DNA of 64,000 bases from Paraflavitalea devenefica. GTDB lineage: Bacteria > Bacteroidota > Bacteroidia > Chitinophagales > Chitinophagaceae. The position numbers and the translations under genes are program-made. Shown piece after piece: positions 34,132-42,206 of the stretch. How positions within the stretch are numbered: the stretch's first letter is position 1; each line of letters opens with the position of its first letter. The notes under the pieces are model-generated. The model was given only the letters and a program-made list of their open reading frames with translations, was not told the DNA's origin and ran no database searches. The stretch lies in NCBI RefSeq assembly GCF_011759375.1, contig NZ_JAARML010000001.1, positions 2,294,001 through 2,358,000 of the forward strand. Reading direction: 5' to 3'.

Positions 34132-34305
34132 ATGGGCGTGTGGCGACAACTGGCCGAGTATTTTTACATCAAAAAGAGAGACCCTAAAGCCCCGCATACG
34201 CGGTGGATGCAATACATGCATGGCATTAACCGTATTTCTCTTTTCATGTTCCTGCTGGCCCTCGTTGTTATAATACTTAAGTTATTTGTATTCAGGAAGC
34301 ATTGA
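34132..34305 (+). CDS. DUF6728-like small membrane protein, 57 aa
   Basis: Short gene starting at ATG 34132 and ending TGA at 34305. The protein begins MGVWRQLAEYFYIKKRDP, has a basic amphipathic first half and one membrane helix (about 36-54, SLFMFLLALVVIILKLFVF) and ends FRKH. The YFYIKKRDPKAP and MHGINRIS pattern resembles a small conserved Chitinophagaceae family (DUF6728, from memory). Function unknown; probably an inner-membrane protein with its N-terminus in the cytoplasm. Confidence 0.7.
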   Translation: MGVWRQLAEYFYIKKRDPKAPHTRWMQYMHGINRISLFMFLLALVVIILKLFVFRKH

Positions 34306-34402
34306 ATAGCCAACTGGGTCAATATCACTATGATAGACACGAAAAAATAATAATGAGTTGGCATTGGTTTTGCTACTCATAACATTTTAATGCAACCGAA
34401 AG

Positions 34403-34433
34403 GTTGACCCTATTGATATATTTGTTACTTTTG
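34403..34433 (+). promoter_or_regulatory. Bacteroidota-type promoter of the sugar-dehydrogenase-like gene
   Basis: GTTG (34403-34406), 19-bp spacer, TACTTTTG (34426-34433): a good match to the -33/-7 pattern TTTG-N19-TAnnTTTG. A second -7-like TATATTTG overlaps at 34417. Transcription would start near 34440, giving a leader of about 130 nt. Confidence 0.6.
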
Positions 34434-34571
34434 CCCCACTTCAAACCCGCTCTCATCCTGATATCCCTTGCATTACACAGGCTATCTATAATCTAAGTCC
34501 AACTGGATTACCTCCGGGACATTGCTTCCTCATTTTTACCATCAAAAGTACGTTCATTAAAATCGTCTGTC

Positions 34572-37556
34572 ATGAAGACTTTGTACAAATTGTTATTGGT
34601 CTTAGTGGTACCCTTGTGCTCTATCAACCAGCTATCTGCCCAATCCTTTCCTGCCGGTTTCCAGGCCATCCGGATTGCGACCGGCATCAACTCCACCGAC
34701 ATGAAATTTTCGCCGGATGGCCAGTACCTCTTTATCACCGATAAAGGGGGTAAGGTTTTCCTGGTGGAAAATGATGTATTGCTCACTACGCCTATTCTTA
34801 ACATAGCGGGTGTGATCAATACCGACGGTGAAAGAGGGTTAACGCACGTGGCTGTTGATCCTCAGTTTGCTACCAATCATTATGTATACCTGTATTACAC
34901 CGTCAATGCATCCGGTAATAATAAGTTCAACCGGGTCAGCCGTTTTACTTTCAATACCGTTAGCAAAACATTGAGCGGGGAGACCATATTGATCAACCTG
35001 GACCTCATGACAGGCTCTATCCATGTGGGCGGCGCCCTGAACTTTGGCATTGATGGAAAGCTCTATATCAGTACCGGCGAAACCAGTAATCCTGTGTTTT
35101 CGCAAAGCTTCAGCAGCCTGCTCGGAAAAGTGCTGCGTATCAATAAAGACGGCACCATTCCTACCGACAATCCTTTTTATAATGTGCTCACAGGTAATTA
35201 CCGGTTAATTTATGCACGTGGTATGCGCAATCCTTTTTCTGCGGACATACATCCGGTAACCGGCCGTTATTTTATAGGCGATGTAGGACAGGATACCTGG
35301 GAAGAGATCAATGATATTAAAGCCGGCAGAAACTATGGCTGGGCTACTGTAGAGGGAATGCTGCAGACCGGGACCACACCACCGGCCGATTATGAAGATC
35401 CTATCCTGGTGTACCACCATGATGAAGGGTGCGCCATTGTAGGGGCGGCTTTCTACGCGCCGGCACAGGTAGCTTTTCCCCAGCAGTACATCAACAAATT
35501 CTTCTACAGCGATTATTGTAATAACGCCATCCGGATGATCAATCCCGATACATTGGCCAATGCGCCGGTAATTTTTGGCTCCGGTCTCAACAGGCCGGTG
35601 GCATTTGCTGTGAAGCCTTCCGGTGAATTCTATTACCTGGAGCGGAGCGGTTCTCCGTTTGAGACACAGAGCACAGATGGCGCCCTGTGGAAAGTGGTAT
35701 ATACCGGTTCCCTGGCGCCGGTTATTGGAGCTAACCCGCAAACACAAATAGTAACTGTGGGCGACAGCGCCAACTTCACGGTAGTGGCCAATGGGCTGGA
35801 CCTTTCCTACCAATGGCTGCGTGGTGGCGCCGACATACCCGGCGCTGACCAGCCACTGTTGACCTTACATAATTTACAGCTAACGGATAGCGGCGCTTTA
35901 TTTTCCTGCCGGGTTACCAATGATCACGGTACGGTTACCAGCAACCAGGCTATGTTGAAAGTGACTGCCCGCCAGCCGCCAACGCCGGTGATCACATTGC
36001 CAGCAGACGGCACTACCTATGTGGCCAACAGTACGCTCAACTATAGCGGCTCAGCTACCGATGGAGTGGAAGGGCCATTGGGCGCTGATCGCCTTACCTG
36101 GAAAATAGACTTCCACCACGATACCCATTTCCATCCCGGGCTCGATCCTACATCTGGCGTTGCCGGCGGTTCTTATTTTGTCCCGGGCAATATTGAAGTA
36201 TCTGATACGGTATGGTACCGCATCTATCTTACTGCCACTAATGACCTGGGGCTTAAAAAGACCGTTTACCGGGAAGTGTATCCCCAAAAAGTTACCCTGC
36301 ATGTCAGGTCGCTTACGGCCGGCCGTGCCGTAGCCATTCCTGTCAATATGGATGGCACCATTACACCACCGCAGGTAGACAAGCCAAGTGTAAAAGGCGT
36401 GATCAGGAACATCACTGCCCAGGCTACCTATGTGCTGGCAGATACCTTGTTCACCTTTATAGGCTGGGGTAATGGCAACACCAATCCGGCTCTTACCATC
36501 ACTACGCCCAATACTGATACTACTATCACGGCGATCTATGAAAAAACAGCCACCTATACCGGTGCGGGCCTCACCGCCGAATACCGGAATGGCGATAATT
36601 TTAACGGAGCAGCCGGGCTGGTCCGTGTAGACCCTACCGTTGATTTCAGTTGGACCGGAGCTCCGGCCACTGGTTTCGGTACCGATAACTGGACCGTGCG
36701 CTGGGATGGATATGTACAGCCAAGAACTTCGGGCTTGTATACCTTCTATGTGGCCAATAAAGTAAGCTATACCAGGTTGTATATTGAGAACCTGACCACG
36801 CCTAAGATCAACAGGTGGCCGCCAACACAGCCGGCAGAAGAGGAGACCTATGATATGGCATTGACAGCGGGGACCAAATACCGCGTACGGCTGGAGTTCT
36901 GGGCCAACTATGGCAATGCTGCCAGTCCCTCTACTGTTTCCCTGAAATGGAGTGGCCCCAACGTGCTCAAACAGGTAATACCGATGTCTTCCATGTTCAG
37001 CATGGAATCCGCATTGCCTGTACTGTTCACCAGCTTCACCGTGAAACCACGCGATGGTCAGCTATTGCTGAACTGGGAAGTGGAAGACCTGGGCAACGTA
37101 AAAAGCTATGCTATAGAAAGGCGTAAAGCGGGCAGCGCTGTCTTTGAAACCCTTGCGTTTGTCAACACTACCGGCAGTAAAAAATACAGCTTTGCCGATG
37201 AGGCTGTTACTGTTAATACCCTGTATGAATACCGCATCAGGCAGGAAGACCTGGACGGCAGGAACACCTATTCGCCCTCCAGGATGGGACGTTTGAGCGG
37301 TCATACCAATTTCGATTATACCATCCTGCCCAACCCGGTAAGAGAGGGTAAACAGGTGCAACTGTTATTTACCCAATCCATTGGCAAGGCTGAGGTACAA
37401 CTCGTTTCGCCGGGCGGCAAACTGTTGCTTCAAAAGCGGATTACGACAACTGGTCAAACGTACAATCTGCCACTTATAGAAATTCCTTCAGGCGCTTATT
37501 ACATAAAAGTGATACAGGAAGATAATGTAGTGGTGAAGAAGCTGCTGATACAATAA
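34572..37556 (+). CDS. Secreted glucose/sorbosone-dehydrogenase-like protein with Ig, PA14 and T9SS domains
   Basis: 994 aa. Signal peptide (1-24), then a six-bladed PQQ-dependent sugar dehydrogenase-like propeller (about 28-375; MKFSPDGQYLFITDKGGKV, RGLTHVAVDPQF, YARGMRNPFSADIHP, GDVGQDTWEEIN, NYGWATVEG). Next an Ig-like domain (about 385-460), a further beta-domain (465-640), a PA14 domain (about 660-800), a fibronectin-like linker (810-900) and a type A T9SS sorting domain (910-994, LPNPVREGKQ ... GAYYIKVIQ). It probably oxidises or binds sugars outside the cell; whether the PQQ site is active is not certain by eye. Confidence 0.87.
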   Translation: MKTLYKLLLVLVVPLCSINQLSAQSFPAGFQAIRIATGINSTDMKFSPDGQYLFITDKGGKVFLVENDVLLTTPILNIAGVINTDGERGLTHVAVDPQFATNHYVYLYYTVNASGNNKFNRVSRFTFNTVSKTLSGETILINLDLMTGSIHVGGALNFGIDGKLYISTGETSNPVFSQSFSSLLGKVLRINKDGTIPTDNPFYNVLTGNYRLIYARGMRNPFSADIHPVTGRYFIGDVGQDTWEEINDIKAGRNYGWATVEGMLQTGTTPPADYEDPILVYHHDEGCAIVGAAFYAPAQVAFPQQYINKFFYSDYCNNAIRMINPDTLANAPVIFGSGLNRPVAFAVKPSGEFYYLERSGSPFETQSTDGALWKVVYTGSLAPVIGANPQTQIVTVGDSANFTVVANGLDLSYQWLRGGADIPGADQPLLTLHNLQLTDSGALFSCRVTNDHGTVTSNQAMLKVTARQPPTPVITLPADGTTYVANSTLNYSGSATDGVEGPLGADRLTWKIDFHHDTHFHPGLDPTSGVAGGSYFVPGNIEVSDTVWYRIYLTATNDLGLKKTVYREVYPQKVTLHVRSLTAGRAVAIPVNMDGTITPPQVDKPSVKGVIRNITAQATYVLADTLFTFIGWGNGNTNPALTITTPNTDTTITAIYEKTATYTGAGLTAEYRNGDNFNGAAGLVRVDPTVDFSWTGAPATGFGTDNWTVRWDGYVQPRTSGLYTFYVANKVSYTRLYIENLTTPKINRWPPTQPAEEETYDMALTAGTKYRVRLEFWANYGNAASPSTVSLKWSGPNVLKQVIPMSSMFSMESALPVLFTSFTVKPRDGQLLLNWEVEDLGNVKSYAIERRKAGSAVFETLAFVNTTGSKKYSFADEAVTVNTLYEYRIRQEDLDGRNTYSPSRMGRLSGHTNFDYTILPNPVREGKQVQLLFTQSIGKAEVQLVSPGGKLLLQKRITTTGQTYNLPLIEIPSGAYYIKVIQEDNVVVKKLLIQ

Positions 37557-37575
37557 CACCGTTATCAATCAATAC

Positions 37576-37612
37576 AAAAAGGCGGGCTACCCAGGGGCGG
37601 CCCGCCTTTTTT
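37576..37612 (+). terminator. Strong terminator after the sugar-dehydrogenase-like gene
   Basis: aaaaaggcgggc (37576-37587) pairs with gcccgcctttttt (37600-37612) around a 12-nt loop, ending in six T. As the stem is flanked by A5 and T6 it can also serve lpxB on the minus strand. Confidence 0.9.
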
Positions 37613-37613
37613 A

Positions 37614-37640
37614 TGTCGTGTAAATTCGTGTAATTGGTGG
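37614..37640. repeat. Degenerate TTCGTGTAA repeat
   Basis: tcgtgtaaattcgtgtaatt and ggtgg: two copies of a (t)tcgtgtaa unit between the terminator and the lpxB stop. It is the reverse complement of the tract at 5345-5412. Confidence 0.45.
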
Positions 37641-37647
37641 CAATAAA

Positions 37648-38829
37648 TTAACCCTGCAGGAACCGTACAATGCTGGCCGCTGCTTTGGCCGATGCATGGC
37701 CGCCCTCTCCCAGCAGTTGCTTCAAAGCTTTATAATCGGCTGCCAGTTGCTGCCGGCGGCCGGGATTGTGTAATAATTCATTCAGTTCATGCCGGAGATT
37801 CTCAGGGGTAAGATCATGCTGGATCAATTCTTTCACCACCAGCTTATCCATAATGAGGTTAACCAGTGAAATATATTTGACTTTGACCAGCCTTTTGGCG
37901 ATCTGGTACGAAACATTGCTGCCTTTATAACATACTACTTCGGGTACACCGAAGAGGGCTGTTTCCAGCGTGGCGGTACCCGATGTTACCAGGGCGGCAT
38001 CAGACTGCAGCAGCAGGGTATAGGTTTTTCCGCTTACAGCCGAAACATTGGGATAGCCCTGCAGCAAGCCGTCATAAAACGCATCTTCCTGTCCCGGCGC
38101 TTTGGCCACCACAAACTGCAGGTCTGGAAAATACTTGCTGGCCTCCAGCATAACCGGCAGCTTCTTCAGTATCTCCTGTTTTCTGCTGCCCGGCAGTAAC
38201 GCCACAATGGGTTTCCCGGAGGATGCTTGATCGCTATTAGTCAACGACTCTGATTGCTCCGAAGGAGTCCTTTCGGACCGATTGCCGACTGCCGATTGCC
38301 GATTCACGATTGCCGATTGCCGTTCTTCCACTACCTCTACCAGCGGATGGCCTACATATTCCACCTCCCAGTTCCATTTATTGCGGTAATAATCTTTCTC
38401 AAAGGGTAAGATTACCAGCATCTTGTCAATGCAGGTTTTCATCTTCTTCACCCGGTTCTCCTTCCAGGCCCATACCTGCGGTGAGATATAATAAATCACG
38501 GTAATGCCCTGCTTTTTCGCCCATTCAGCAATACGCAGGTTAAAACCGGGATAGTCGATCAGGATCAGGGTATCGGGCCTGAACTGTAAGATATCTTCCT
38601 TGCAGAACTTCAGGTTGCGCAAGATCGTGCCCAGGTTCTTTACCACTTCCAGGAAACCCATAAAGGCCAGCTCCCGGTAATGCTTGACCAGCTCAGCGCC
38701 TGCCGCCTGCATCAGGTCGCCACCCCAGCAACGGATAGTGGCAGCCTGGTTCAGCTTTTTCAACTCCTTAATAAGATTACTTCCGTGCAGGTCGCCCGAA
38801 GCCTCACCGGCTATAATATAATAACGCAT
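37648..38829 (-). CDS. lpxB: Lipid-A-disaccharide synthase
   Basis: 393 aa. LpxB landmarks: IAGEASGDLHGSNLIKEL at 6-23, GFLEVVKNL, YYISPQVWAWKENRVKKM (113-130), EYVGHPLVE (157-165), ALLPGSRKQEI (210-220) and TSGTATLETALFGVPEVVCYKGS. It joins UDP-diacylglucosamine and lipid X in lipid A synthesis at the inner-membrane surface. Residues about 169-205, between GHPLVE and LLPGSR, are a Ser/Gln/Asn/Arg-rich low-complexity insertion; its DNA (38217-38325) is intergenic-type repeat in frame (see repeat entry). All conserved blocks around it are intact, so the enzyme is probably functional. Confidence 0.93.
   Translation of the reverse strand: MRYYIIAGEASGDLHGSNLIKELKKLNQAATIRCWGGDLMQAAGAELVKHYRELAFMGFLEVVKNLGTILRNLKFCKEDILQFRPDTLILIDYPGFNLRIAEWAKKQGITVIYYISPQVWAWKENRVKKMKTCIDKMLVILPFEKDYYRNKWNWEVEYVGHPLVEVVEERQSAIVNRQSAVGNRSERTPSEQSESLTNSDQASSGKPIVALLPGSRKQEILKKLPVMLEASKYFPDLQFVVAKAPGQEDAFYDGLLQGYPNVSAVSGKTYTLLLQSDAALVTSGTATLETALFGVPEVVCYKGSNVSYQIAKRLVKVKYISLVNLIMDKLVVKELIQHDLTPENLRHELNELLHNPGRRQQLAADYKALKQLLGEGGHASAKAAASIVRFLQG
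38222..38331. repeat. Intergenic-type repeat captured in the lpxB coding sequence
   Basis: Contains tccgaaggagtcctttcgga (38258-38277), an imperfect palindrome nearly identical to the intergenic tccgaaggattcctttgga at 42136-42154, followed by five near-copies of cgattgc(c) at 38279-38320. The length keeps the lpxB frame open. Confidence 0.75.
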
Positions 38830-38926
38830 ATCCTTCTTGGCATTTCGGCTGCAAAGTAACTAAAAGAAGTCAGTGGCCTGAAAACGTAGCCGGAGTGCAG
38901 TCTGCACGCGGGTTTTCCCCTTAAGA

Positions 38927-38962
38927 CTTGCACTGAAAGGCTATCAACCTTGCACTGGAAGG
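38927..38962. promoter_or_regulatory. Direct repeat CTTGCACTGRAAGG upstream of lpxB
   Basis: cttgcactgaaagg (38927-38940) and cttgcactggaagg (38949-38962) repeat with a 22-bp period, two helical turns, about 100-130 bp upstream of the lpxB start. A second pair, agtactat, occurs in the same gap. Spacing fits a tandem DNA-binding site, but no regulator is known. Confidence 0.35.
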
Positions 38963-39116
38963 GTATGCTTAGTGTGCTTAGCCTATACCATATTGGTGCC
39001 ATACGTGTAGGGAATTTACACAGAATCAGTACTATATGGGTACTATTCAGGTAGCCTGCCAATAGGGCCAGTGCACTTATTAGTACTATAAACCGGACCT
39101 TTATGCCTCGTTGCCT

Positions 39117-39413
39117 TTACAAAACAAACTTCAGCAGCAACGCCGCAATGGCGTAGATCAGGGTAATGGCGAAGATCCCCTTGGCCGTTTTATCACGGTG
39201 GGTATTAATGTAGAAAGTAAAGAGGGCAATATTCAGGATCAGGCAGGGAACAGAAATGGCCGTTATCTGGCCTTTATTCCGGGCCACAAATGTGAAGAAA
39301 TCGCTAACGCTATGGAGCGGGTAAAACTTTACAAAATAATAAACTACCAGGCTAATCAGGGGGGCTATAAAGCCGAGCAGCATGCCAAAGCGGAGATTGT
39401 CTTTCTTGAGCAT
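39117..39413 (-). CDS. Small membrane protein coupled to surE, 98 aa
   Basis: Started at ATG 39413, giving a TAATG overlap with the surE stop; an upstream ATG at 39425 would overlap more. Three hydrophobic helices (about 9-27, 48-65, 78-96): GMLLGFIAPLISLVVYYF, ISVPCLILNIALFTFYI, GIFAITLIYAIAALLLKF. No family recognised with certainty. The stop/start overlap suggests translational coupling with surE. Function unknown. Confidence 0.75.
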   Translation of the reverse strand: MLKKDNLRFGMLLGFIAPLISLVVYYFVKFYPLHSVSDFFTFVARNKGQITAISVPCLILNIALFTFYINTHRDKTAKGIFAITLIYAIAALLLKFVL

Positions 39414-40198
39414 TAGAATTTCCACATTTTTTGGAGTTTGTCCCTTAGAACGTAATTAGTCAGATCAAATTGTACAGGCACCAGGCTTACATAATTATTT
39501 TCCAATGCCCATACGTCCGTATCCTTTCCCTTGTCGAAATTCACGAACTCACCCGTCAACCAATAATACTTCCGGCCATTTGGATCATTACGTTCCACAA
39601 AATCTTCCTCATACTTGGCATAAGCCTGCCGGCAAATGCGGATACCTTTGATCAGTGATTCCTCTACAGCAGGTATATTCACATTCAGTACCGTATGCTT
39701 ATCGGTCTTCTTCTTCAGCATCTGCTCCACAATAATACGGGCATACTTGCGCGATGCATCGAAATTGGCCTCAATACTATGGTCCAGCAATGAAAAGCCA
39801 ATGGAAGGTATACTTTCAATCGCCGCTTCCACGGCGGCGGACATGGTGCCGGAATAAATGACATTAATGGAATGATTGGCCCCGTGGTTAATACCGCTGA
39901 TGCAGAGGTCGGGCTTCCGGTGCAGTACCTTGTCTACTGCCAGCTTCACACAATCCACCGGTGTGCCGGTACACTGATAAGCTTCAATACCATCAAAATG
40001 CTGAACAGGGGTAAGGCGTAAAGGTTGTCCGATAGTAATGGCATGACCCATGCCTGATTGCGGTTTATCGGGGGCTACTACTACGATCTTTCCCAGGTCT
40101 CTTACAGCTTCTACCAGGTTACGTATGCCGGGGGCAGTAACGCCATCATCATTCGTGACCAGGATAACAGGTTCTTCTTTTTTCTTCGCTTTGGCCAT
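39413..40198 (-). CDS. surE: 5'-nucleotidase SurE
   Basis: 261 aa from the ATG at 40198 (MAKAKKKEEPVILVTNDDG); the longer open frame to 40297 only adds an unlikely leader. SurE features: VTNDDGVTAPGIRNL with metal-binding DD, VVVAPDKPQSGMGHAITI, GTPVDCVKLAV, SGINHGANHSINVIYSGTMSAAVEA. It is a metal-dependent phosphatase acting on nucleoside 5'-monophosphates in the cytoplasm. The downstream membrane-protein gene overlaps its stop. Confidence 0.95.
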   Translation of the reverse strand: MAKAKKKEEPVILVTNDDGVTAPGIRNLVEAVRDLGKIVVVAPDKPQSGMGHAITIGQPLRLTPVQHFDGIEAYQCTGTPVDCVKLAVDKVLHRKPDLCISGINHGANHSINVIYSGTMSAAVEAAIESIPSIGFSLLDHSIEANFDASRKYARIIVEQMLKKKTDKHTVLNVNIPAVEESLIKGIRICRQAYAKYEEDFVERNDPNGRKYYWLTGEFVNFDKGKDTDVWALENNYVSLVPVQFDLTNYVLRDKLQKMWKF

Positions 40199-40348
40199 AG
40201 ATTTCGTTGAACAAGTAACAAAAGTGCTAAATATTTCCTTCAGCACAAAAAGAAAGAAAGGCTGCTGTAAACGGGAAGGAGCCGGTAAGAGCGGCAATGG
40301 TATAAATTACGGGCAGGGATAAACTTTAGGTCATAAGAATAGTCCTAA

Positions 40349-41026
40349 TCAGGCCGGCTGAAACCGGAAATGGGTAGTGTTTAGCTGTTTAATATCGGGT
40401 ACCGTATACAGGGCGGAAGTAACCGGTGCATTCTTGATGGCATAGACCAGGGAGGCAATCATCTGGTCAATAGTGACCAGTCCCTGCTGGCGGGCCATTT
40501 CGCGGGTGGCGGGAAACAGGGAGGCCAGCCGGTACAGCGGTAGCAGTATGATGGGCCACCAGTGACCGGGGCCCAGTACATACCAGGGGCGGATGATAGA
40601 GCAGGGGATCCCTGTACCCTTCACCAGCTTTTCTCCCATGCTGCGGACCAACTGGTAATCTTTCATCAGGTGGCTGGGGTATTGGCTCACACTCACATAT
40701 ACAAAATGCCGCACATGTGCCTGCACGGCGGCAATGGCTGCCTCCCGTACCGATACACCGTCAATTTCGCGGAATTCTTCTTTCTTGCGGGGAGAAGGGT
40801 GGGGAACACCCACCAGGTGGATGAAAACAGCCCGGTCGGGTATCTTGTCCTGGTAACTGGTGGCTTCCAGTGCATTGCCATAAACAGCTTCACACCCGTG
40901 AGGTAATTTGTGGGCTGACTCCTTGCGGATCAAGGCTTTAATCTCATAATGGCCATCCTGTAGCAGGGCCTTGATAAGCCGTTTTCCAATGTACCCGGTA
41001 CCCCCGGTAATAAAGATCTTCGTCAC
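40349..41026 (-). CDS. NAD(P)-binding epimerase/NmrA-like protein
   Basis: About 225 aa if started at the GTG at 41026 (VTKIFITGGTGYIGK); the ATG at 41122 adds 32 residues with no homology-like pattern and would run into the atpG promoter region. Rossmann motif GGTGYIGK at the N-terminus, then FIHLVGVPHPSPRK, YVSVSQYPS, and SIIRPWYVLGPGHWW, as in atypical short-chain dehydrogenase-like proteins. The classical YxxxK is not obvious. Substrate unknown. It is divergent from atpG. Confidence 0.8.
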   Translation of the reverse strand: MTKIFITGGTGYIGKRLIKALLQDGHYEIKALIRKESAHKLPHGCEAVYGNALEATSYQDKIPDRAVFIHLVGVPHPSPRKKEEFREIDGVSVREAAIAAVQAHVRHFVYVSVSQYPSHLMKDYQLVRSMGEKLVKGTGIPCSIIRPWYVLGPGHWWPIILLPLYRLASLFPATREMARQQGLVTIDQMIASLVYAIKNAPVTSALYTVPDIKQLNTTHFRFQPA

Positions 41027-41151
41027 AGCAGATAGTTTATAATAAGTATACGTAACTAGGTAGGGCGGCGGTTTTATCCCGGGGTCCTGTTTTTCTCCCC
41101 CACGCAGTGCGGAATTTTCCACAGCGGGATGGAAATCCGGGCGCTATACGC

Positions 41152-41159
41152 TACCTTTG
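41152..41159 (+). promoter_or_regulatory. Putative -7 element of atpG
   Basis: TACCTTTG fits TAnnTTTG exactly, 72 bp before the atpG start. No clear -33 TTG stands 19 bp upstream. Confidence 0.4.
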
Positions 41160-41230
41160 CCGCCGATTTAAAAAGGGTTCTGTTTTAACAGAAACAGGCT
41201 CTAAACAGCAAACTTTTCAACCCTCCATAC

Positions 41231-42112
41231 ATGGCAGGTCAATTAAAAGAAGTTCGTAACAGGATCAAGTCGGTACAGAATACACAGCAGATCACAAAAG
41301 CCATGAAAATGGTGAGTGCTGCCAAATTGCGTAAAGCACAGGATGCCATCATCCAGATGCGCCCCTATGCCCGCAAACTGCAGGAAGTATTGAGCAATAT
41401 CGTAAGCAGTGCAGATGGTGAAGTAGGGATCAGCCTGGCCGTGGAAAGACCCGTTGAAAAAGTATTGCTCATCGTTATTACCAGCGACCGTGGTTTATGT
41501 GGCGCCTACAATGCCAATATTATCAAGCTGGCCAAAAGCGCCATTGCTGAAAAATATACTGCACAGGCTGCCAAAGGCAATGTGCACATCTGGAACATCG
41601 GTAAAAAAGGCTTTGAGCACTTCCTCAAAAATAAATACAAGGCCGATGAAACCTTCAAAGATATCTTCCTGCACCTCACTTTCGAAAACGTACAGGCCTG
41701 TGCACAGGCAGCGGTAAAAGCATTTGAAAGCGGTCAGTTTGATGTGGTAGAACTGGTATACAGCGAATTTAAAAACGCTGCCACCCAGTACTTTACCCTG
41801 GAGCGTTTCCTGCCTATCCCCAAAGTACAGCAAAAGGAAGGCGCTAAAAAGAGTGACTTCATCTTTGAACCTTCCCAGCAGGAGCTCATTGCAGAACTGA
41901 TGCCGAAGATCCTGAACACCCAACTGTTCAAGGCGGTATTGGATGCACATGCTTCCGAACATGGCGCCCGCATGACCGCCATGGATAAGGCTACGGAAAA
42001 TGCCAATGAATTATTAAAGAACCTCAAGATATCTTACAACCGTGCCCGTCAGGCTGCGATCACTACCGAGCTCACAGAAATCGTGAGTGGTGCTGCTGCC
42101 CTGCAGGGTTAA
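41231..42112 (+). CDS. atpG: ATP synthase F1 gamma subunit
   Basis: 293 aa. N-terminal coiled-coil helix LKEVRNRIKSVQNTQQITKAM...KLRKAQ, core SDRGLCGAYNANI, and C-terminal helix with ENANELLKNLKISYNRARQAAITTELTEIVSGAAAL: all standard for AtpG. It forms the rotating shaft of the F1 motor. The neighbours atpA and atpD are not beside it, so in this genome it is separated from those subunits and seems to have its own promoter. Confidence 0.97.
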   Translation: MAGQLKEVRNRIKSVQNTQQITKAMKMVSAAKLRKAQDAIIQMRPYARKLQEVLSNIVSSADGEVGISLAVERPVEKVLLIVITSDRGLCGAYNANIIKLAKSAIAEKYTAQAAKGNVHIWNIGKKGFEHFLKNKYKADETFKDIFLHLTFENVQACAQAAVKAFESGQFDVVELVYSEFKNAATQYFTLERFLPIPKVQQKEGAKKSDFIFEPSQQELIAELMPKILNTQLFKAVLDAHASEHGARMTAMDKATENANELLKNLKISYNRARQAAITTELTEIVSGAAALQG

Positions 42113-42135
42113 TCAAGTTTATTGTTTGTAGTTTG

Positions 42136-42154
42136 TCCGAAGGATTCCTTTGGA
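42136..42154. repeat. TCCGAAGGA-TTCCTTTGGA palindromic repeat
   Basis: Imperfect 19-bp palindrome after atpG, near-identical to the copy inside lpxB at 38258-38277. Next to it, cagcaaccataaaccagcaatcataaac is another degenerate tandem. Confidence 0.5.
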
Positions 42155-42206
42155 GTGGTTTTACCCGATTACAGCAACCATAAACCAGCAATCATAAACT
42201 GCCAGT

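Noticed and set aside
38279..38331. CRISPR-like series of short repeats in lpxB
   Set aside because: Units are about 8-10 bp without spacers of regular length and no cas genes are present.
40199..40297. Longer N-terminus for SurE
   Set aside because: The extra 33 residues precede a good ATG (MAKAKKKEE) and have no family counterpart.
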